From: UBA3071 sp965369635
GTDB taxonomy: Bacteria; Chloroflexota; Anaerolineae; UBA3071
Length of the DNA stretch: 8,652 nt
NCBI GenBank assembly: GCA_965369635.1
Contig: CBDURC010000131.1
Coordinates: forward strand, 1 to 8,652
Direction: 5' to 3'
A model generated the notes under the pieces. It was not told the origin of the DNA, did no database searches, and saw nothing but the letters and a program-made list of their open reading frames with translations. Numbering within the stretch: position 1 is the stretch's first letter; every line of letters starts with the position of its first letter. Positions 6,299 to 8,652 of this stretch are shown piece by piece. The translations under genes were made by a program, and so were the position numbers.

Positions 6299-6302
6299 TG
6301 TA

Positions 6303-6311
6303 TGCTAAGAT
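6303..6311 (+). promoter_or_regulatory. Extended -10 of the pilin promoter
   Basis: TGC followed by TAAGAT (hexamer 6306-6311) is an extended -10. The 17-base-spaced -35 position (6283-6288) reads ACCTGA, which is not a -35, so activation through the 11-bp repeats is expected. Transcription would begin near 6318, leaving a leader of about 205 bases before the pilin ATG. Confidence 0.6.
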
Positions 6312-6317
6312 ACAGGT

Positions 6318-6522
6318 GAAAGCGACTGCATGTCGTCGGTGTTCCAGCCTTCAGCACGATTCATGAAGGGAGAAGGGAGGTGGTGAATCGGGCGCATAGC
6401 AGTGATCGCGGACGGAGATCCGCAGACCTGGCGGAGAACGATTCTCCGCCATATGATCCAGTAGGTACATCTCGTCTCACACTAGTTAGGGGCATCGCCC
6501 CAAAACACAGGAGGAAAGGAAC
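6318..6522 (+). promoter_or_regulatory. Hairpin-rich 5' leader of the pilin mRNA
   Basis: The leader holds several self-complementary units. CGAC/GTCG pair at 6323-6335. CGATTC (6357-6362) pairs with GAATCG (6385-6390) and encloses a Shine-Dalgarno-like purine run. GCGGA/TCCGC pair at 6408-6423. A perfect 10-bp stem TGGCGGAGAA/TTCTCCGCCA has a 3-base loop (6429-6451). GGGGC/GCCCC pair at 6489-6501, ending 7 bases before the ribosome site. CGGAGA occurs twice (6413-6418 and 6433-6437 plus flanks), so alternative pairing with 6442-6450 is possible. No U-run follows the strong stem. I recognise no known riboswitch family. A role in mRNA stability or translation control is inferred. Confidence 0.45.
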
Positions 6523-6714
6523 ATGTTGAATCTCTATCTTAGCATCCGCAACTGGCTACAGCGTGAGGAGGGGCAGGACCTGGCGGAGTACGCCCTGCTC
6601 ATCGGCCTCATCGCTATCGTGGTCGTCCTCGCCGTGACGGCGCTCGGCGAGGGACTAACGGCAGTCTTCAATAACATCTCAACGACGGTCAGCGACTGGG
6701 TGACGGGGGGGTAG
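6523..6714 (+). CDS. flp: Flp/Fap-type major pilin precursor
   Basis: This 63-residue prepilin would be the structural subunit of a Tad (tight adherence) pilus. The signature is REEGQDLAEYALLIGLIAIV (14-33). A type IV prepilin peptidase should cut after Gly17, giving a mature protein beginning QDLAEY, with Glu at +5 and Tyr at +6 as is standard for Flp pilins. The hydrophobic segment is about 23-41 (ALLIGLIAIVVVLAVTALG), followed by a short polar tail of about 20 residues. The start ATG has an excellent ribosome site AGGAGG (6509-6514), consistent with high expression. The gene stands alone: about 490 bases of regulatory DNA precede it and 366 bases without a gene follow it. No prepilin peptidase (TadV/CpaA), secretin or ATPase is in the window. 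Those would have to lie downstream or elsewhere. Confidence 0.93.
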   Translation: MLNLYLSIRNWLQREEGQDLAEYALLIGLIAIVVVLAVTALGEGLTAVFNNISTTVSDWVTGG

Positions 6715-7080
6715 CCCGCTGAACGATGGGCCCTTGGCTGGGAGGGTGGCTGGCGCAATCAACTCTGCTTCAGCCGCCTCTCCCTGACAGGCGTTGGCGG
6801 ATCTGTCTCAACAGAGCAGCCACGGCTGTTGCGGATGCCTTCTCCCGGTCGGATCATCGCCGGCTCTGCCAAGCGGACGGACGGTTGCGCGAAGTGAAAC
6901 GGCGGCGTCTCGGAACTCCGGTGAGTCCCCTGACTCTGCTGCTGCGGAGATCGGATTCAGAGAAGCCCCTTACCGCAAGCCAGCGCACAGGGACCAGTGG
7001 CTGTCGTGCCCCGGTCGAGCGTGACGCTGGACTGACTGAGGGCCAGCGCTGCGGTGTGAGTGCCGCCTGAGGAAGAGACC
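6715..7080. other. 366-base gene-free spacer between flp and tadE
   Basis: I see no credible gene. A 114-codon frame at 6726-7070 has a low-complexity, Arg-rich translation unlike any family and no good ribosome site. CAGCC-AC-GGCTG (around 6827-6838) and GACAG/CTGTC (around 6786-6808) can form short stems. No clear promoter or terminator was found. The spacer may help uncouple abundant pilin expression from the genes that follow. Confidence 0.5.
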
Positions 7081-7446
7081 ATGTTGGACCGCTTACGGTA
7101 TCGGCGCGACAGGGGGCAGGATTTGGTGGAATACGCCTTGGTCCTGCCCCTGCTATTGCTGCTCCTGCTGGGCATCATGGAGTTTAGCATCGTCATCTGG
7201 TCCTACAATACGATTGCCAACGCGGCGAGGGAGGGGGCTCGCTACGGTATCATCGATCCGGATTACGGAGCGATTAATGTCGTGGTACGCGAGCGAGCGC
7301 TTTTGCTCAACCAAGCCGCGCTGCAAGTCTTCCCAATCCAGACAGGCAACACTATCCGGGTCGAGGTGACCTACGACGTTAATCTGATCACCGGCTTGTT
7401 TCCGACGTTGCACCTCTACACTTCCTCAACGATGCAGATAGAATGA
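7081..7446 (+). CDS. TadE-like pilus assembly protein (pseudopilin)
   Basis: This 121-residue protein has a single N-terminal TM helix. The TadE signature is GQDLVEYALVLPLLLLLLLG (12-31) followed by IMEFSIVIWSYNTIANAAREGARYG (32-56). The remainder is a periplasmic or extracytoplasmic beta-rich domain ending SSTMQIE. TadE/TadF proteins are minor pseudopilins of the Tad system. The G12-Q13 junction followed by Glu17-Tyr18 is the same cleavage pattern as in the Flp pilin, so processing by the same peptidase is likely. I chose ATG 7081 with GAGGA (7070-7074) six bases upstream. A GTG at 7060 is in frame but would add seven polar residues and lacks a good ribosome site. cpaB begins 13 bases after the stop, so the two are co-transcribed. 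TadF or TadG are less likely because of the short length and simple domain. Confidence 0.85.
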   Translation: MLDRLRYRRDRGQDLVEYALVLPLLLLLLLGIMEFSIVIWSYNTIANAAREGARYGIIDPDYGAINVVVRERALLLNQAALQVFPIQTGNTIRVEVTYDVNLITGLFPTLHLYTSSTMQIE

Positions 7447-7459
7447 CGAGGATGGGCCT

Positions 7460-8290
7460 ATGGGACGTTTACGCGGATGCTTATGGTTGACGGCCGGATT
7501 GGTGGTGGCCGTGCTGGCGGGGGCCGTCGCCTTCATCACGCTGCAGAGAGCGACCGCCCAGCGCACCGGTGAAGATGTGCTGTCTGTACCCCAGGTGCCG
7601 GTGGTGGTTGCTGCGCGGGCCATCGAGGTGCGCTCCCTGCTGACGGCCGAGGACCTGGAACTCAGGGATCTGCCTGTGGAGGCAGCGCCGGAGGGGGCCG
7701 TGCGCGAACTGGAGGAGGCCGTGGGCAAGATCACGCTGGTGGACCTCTACCCTGGCGAGGTCATCCTGGCCCAACGGCTGCTGGATCCCAACGTCATCAC
7801 CGGCGATGGGCGTTTGGCGTTGGTCATCGCCGAGGACGAGGTGTTGATGGCCTTTCCCGCGCAGGACCTGATGAGCCGGATCGGCGTTCTCAAACCAGGG
7901 GATCACGTGGACTTGCTTTTCTCCCTCGACTTCCCCGGCAACCGCGGTGTAGAGGAGTTCCTGCTGGCAGAGGGCGAGACGGCTGAGAGTGGAGCCGCGG
8001 GGGGAGGGCAGGAGGAGGAGCAGGCGACCTTCAACCTGCTGCAAAACGTGACCATCGCCGCTATCGTCACCGGGCAGACGCCCACCGGCGGTGCGGCAGG
8101 GGCAGCGCAGGCCATTCTGCTGACCGTGAGCCCGCAGGATGCGCTGCTACTGAAATATGCCAAGGATGCTGGCGGTATCGTGGACATCGTCCTGCGCGCC
8201 CCCGGCACGGAGCGCCCCTTCTCCACGGAGCCGGTGGACGTGGACTACATGATCCATCGCTACCGCATTCCGACGGAGATCGGCCGCTAG
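7460..8290 (+). CDS. cpaB: Flp pilus assembly protein CpaB/RcpC with SAF domain
   Basis: This 276-residue protein has an N-terminal membrane anchor (about 8-28, CLWLTAGLVVAVLAGAVAFI). A SAF-type beta-clip domain follows (about 46-108: VPVVVAARAIEVRSLLTAED, then LELRDLP and LVDLYPGEVILAQRLL). The C-terminal RcpC domain includes GRLALVIAEDEVLMAF and LKPGDHVDLLFSLDF (144-158). It ends in the family-like PVDVDYMIHRYRIP. CpaB/RcpC sits in the cell envelope and is linked to the pilus channel. An acidic and Gly-rich insert at about 166-188 (AEGETAESGAAGGGQEEEQ) is probably a flexible loop. The start ATG has GAGGA (7448-7452) seven bases upstream and follows the TadE-like gene closely. In related loci, cpaE/cpaF and tadB/tadC usually come next, but here more than 350 bases of non-coding repeats intervene. 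Confidence 0.9.
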   Translation: MGRLRGCLWLTAGLVVAVLAGAVAFITLQRATAQRTGEDVLSVPQVPVVVAARAIEVRSLLTAEDLELRDLPVEAAPEGAVRELEEAVGKITLVDLYPGEVILAQRLLDPNVITGDGRLALVIAEDEVLMAFPAQDLMSRIGVLKPGDHVDLLFSLDFPGNRGVEEFLLAEGETAESGAAGGGQEEEQATFNLLQNVTIAAIVTGQTPTGGAAGAAQAILLTVSPQDALLLKYAKDAGGIVDIVLRAPGTERPFSTEPVDVDYMIHRYRIPTEIGR

Positions 8291-8460
8291 TAGACAACCG
8301 CATGGCACTACTCAGGTCAGGGTGCTCGTTTTGCTGGTGCTCTGTCAACAGTGAATTGATGAGTAGCATAGGGCCTCGTGCCCGTTTGAGTGCCCCCCAA
8401 ATGCCCACGAGGGGCTAGACTACAGCCCCCTCAAAACAGGATTGGCAGAGCACTAAGTGC
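8291..8460. other. Gene-free, highly self-complementary stretch after cpaB
   Basis: Nested complementary segments are visible. GTGCTCTG (8337-8344) pairs with CAGAGCAC (8446-8453). CCTCGTG (8374-8380) pairs with CACGAGG (8406-8412). TTTGAG (8385-8390) can pair with CTCAAA near 8430. GGGGCT/AGCCCC form a local hairpin (about 8411-8429). GGTGCTC is directly repeated at 8321-8327 and 8336-8342, and ACTACTCAG (8307-8315) is shared with the region before flp. It could be a terminator region, a small structured RNA or a decayed mobile element. Confidence 0.4.
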
Positions 8461-8577
8461 CTATCCGAAAAAACGGAGAGCCGGCACCCTGTCGTGAGCC
8501 TGTCGAACGGCTTGCCGGCGGCCCTTCGGCCATGCTCAGAACAGGCTGGGAGCCGCCTCGGCAGACTTTTCGGATAG
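8461..8577. mobile_element. 117-bp MITE-like palindromic element with 11-bp terminal inverted repeats
   Basis: The ends CTATCCGAAAA (8461-8471) and TTTTCGGATAG (8567-8577) are perfect inverted repeats. Nested inside are GCCGGCA/TGCCGGC (8480-8486 and 8513-8519). There is also an imperfect ~24-bp inverted pair (8488-8510 against 8522-8545) of the CCTTCGACAGGCTCA kind, a phrase I recall as a very common intergenic palindrome in environmental bacteria. There is no transposase. If the TA within the ends is the target duplication, the termini would be TCCGAAAA, as expected for an IS630/Tc1-mobilised element. That last point is inference. Confidence 0.6.
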
Positions 8578-8642
8578 ATTCTGACTGTGTCTGTAGTAAT
8601 AGCGGCGCGAGAAGCAGTACAAACAGTTCGGTGGAGGGTTAA

Positions 8643-8652
8643 TTGGCCACAC
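8643..8652 (+). CDS. Possible start of a next gene, truncated by the window end
   Basis: GGAGGG (8633-8638) followed four bases later by TTG GCC ACA could be a ribosome site and TTG start. Only three codons are visible, so nothing can be said about the product. By analogy with Tad loci, a CpaE- or CpaF-like gene would be expected here. Confidence 0.25.

Noticed and set aside
6318..6522. Cyclic-di-GMP (GEMM) riboswitch before flp
   Set aside because: It would fit the pilus context, but I could not find the conserved GEMM core in the leader.
6383..6529. 48-codon GTG-start frame in the pilin leader
   Set aside because: The purine run ends only two bases before the GTG, the translation is featureless, and it runs through three hairpins.
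6726..7070. 114-codon frame between flp and tadE
   Set aside because: No ribosome site, low-complexity Arg-rich product, no known pilus component resembles it.
8457..8642. 61-codon frame at the window end
   Set aside because: It is read through the palindromic element and its inverted ends, not a gene.
1..8652. CRISPR arrays, tRNA or rRNA genes
   Set aside because: No regularly spaced 25-40 bp repeats, no cloverleaf-like segment with CCA or TTCGA context, and no rRNA signature were seen on either strand.

Overview
The window looks like a chromosomal fragment of a GC-rich bacterium. The best guess is Chloroflexota (Anaerolineae-like). This rests on gene style only: a 7TM-GAF-PAS histidine kinase, a NERD-like membrane protein of a kind I associate with that phylum, and a sparse Flp/TadE/CpaB pilus cluster. 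All convincing genes lie on the + strand.

Layout. (1) Positions 1-423 hold a good promoter, a UPF0175-family antitoxin-like gene that loses its expected C-terminus, and, in another frame, the last ~45 codons of a DUF3368/PIN-type toxin. I read this as the scar of an internal deletion in a UPF0175-DUF3368 toxin-antitoxin pair. (2) At 420-1679 is a complete FabF-type beta-ketoacyl-ACP synthase with an intact Cys-His-Lys-His active site. Its GTG start overlaps the stop codon of the toxin remnant. No other fatty-acid gene is nearby. (3) At 1775-2470 is a two-TM protein with a NERD-like domain that lacks the expected acidic catalytic residue. (4) After a ~395-base gap, 2866-6030 encodes a two-component system: an 816-residue membrane histidine kinase (7TM + extra TM pair, GAF, PAS, HisKA, HATPase) and an OmpR/PhoB-type response regulator. 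(5) At 6031-6522 is a ~490-base regulatory region with a GC hairpin, four direct repeats spaced exactly 11 bp, an extended -10 element and a hairpin-rich leader. (6) The Tad/Flp pilus genes follow: Flp pilin (6523-6714), TadE-like pseudopilin (7081-7446) and CpaB/RcpC (7460-8290). (7) At 8291-8642 there is no gene. It holds a highly structured stretch and a 117-bp palindromic MITE-like element. A possible new start codon sits at the very end.

How it fits together. The most interesting signal is the promoter at 6255-6311. An 11-bp-phased direct-repeat array of the kind bound by PhoB/OmpR-family regulators sits where the -35 element would be, directly after the gene for such a regulator and upstream of the major pilin gene. 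The simplest model is that the kinase/regulator pair switches on a Tad-type pilus. The leader and the 366-base flp-tadE gap may set the ratio of major pilin to minor components. This model is inferred from sequence only.
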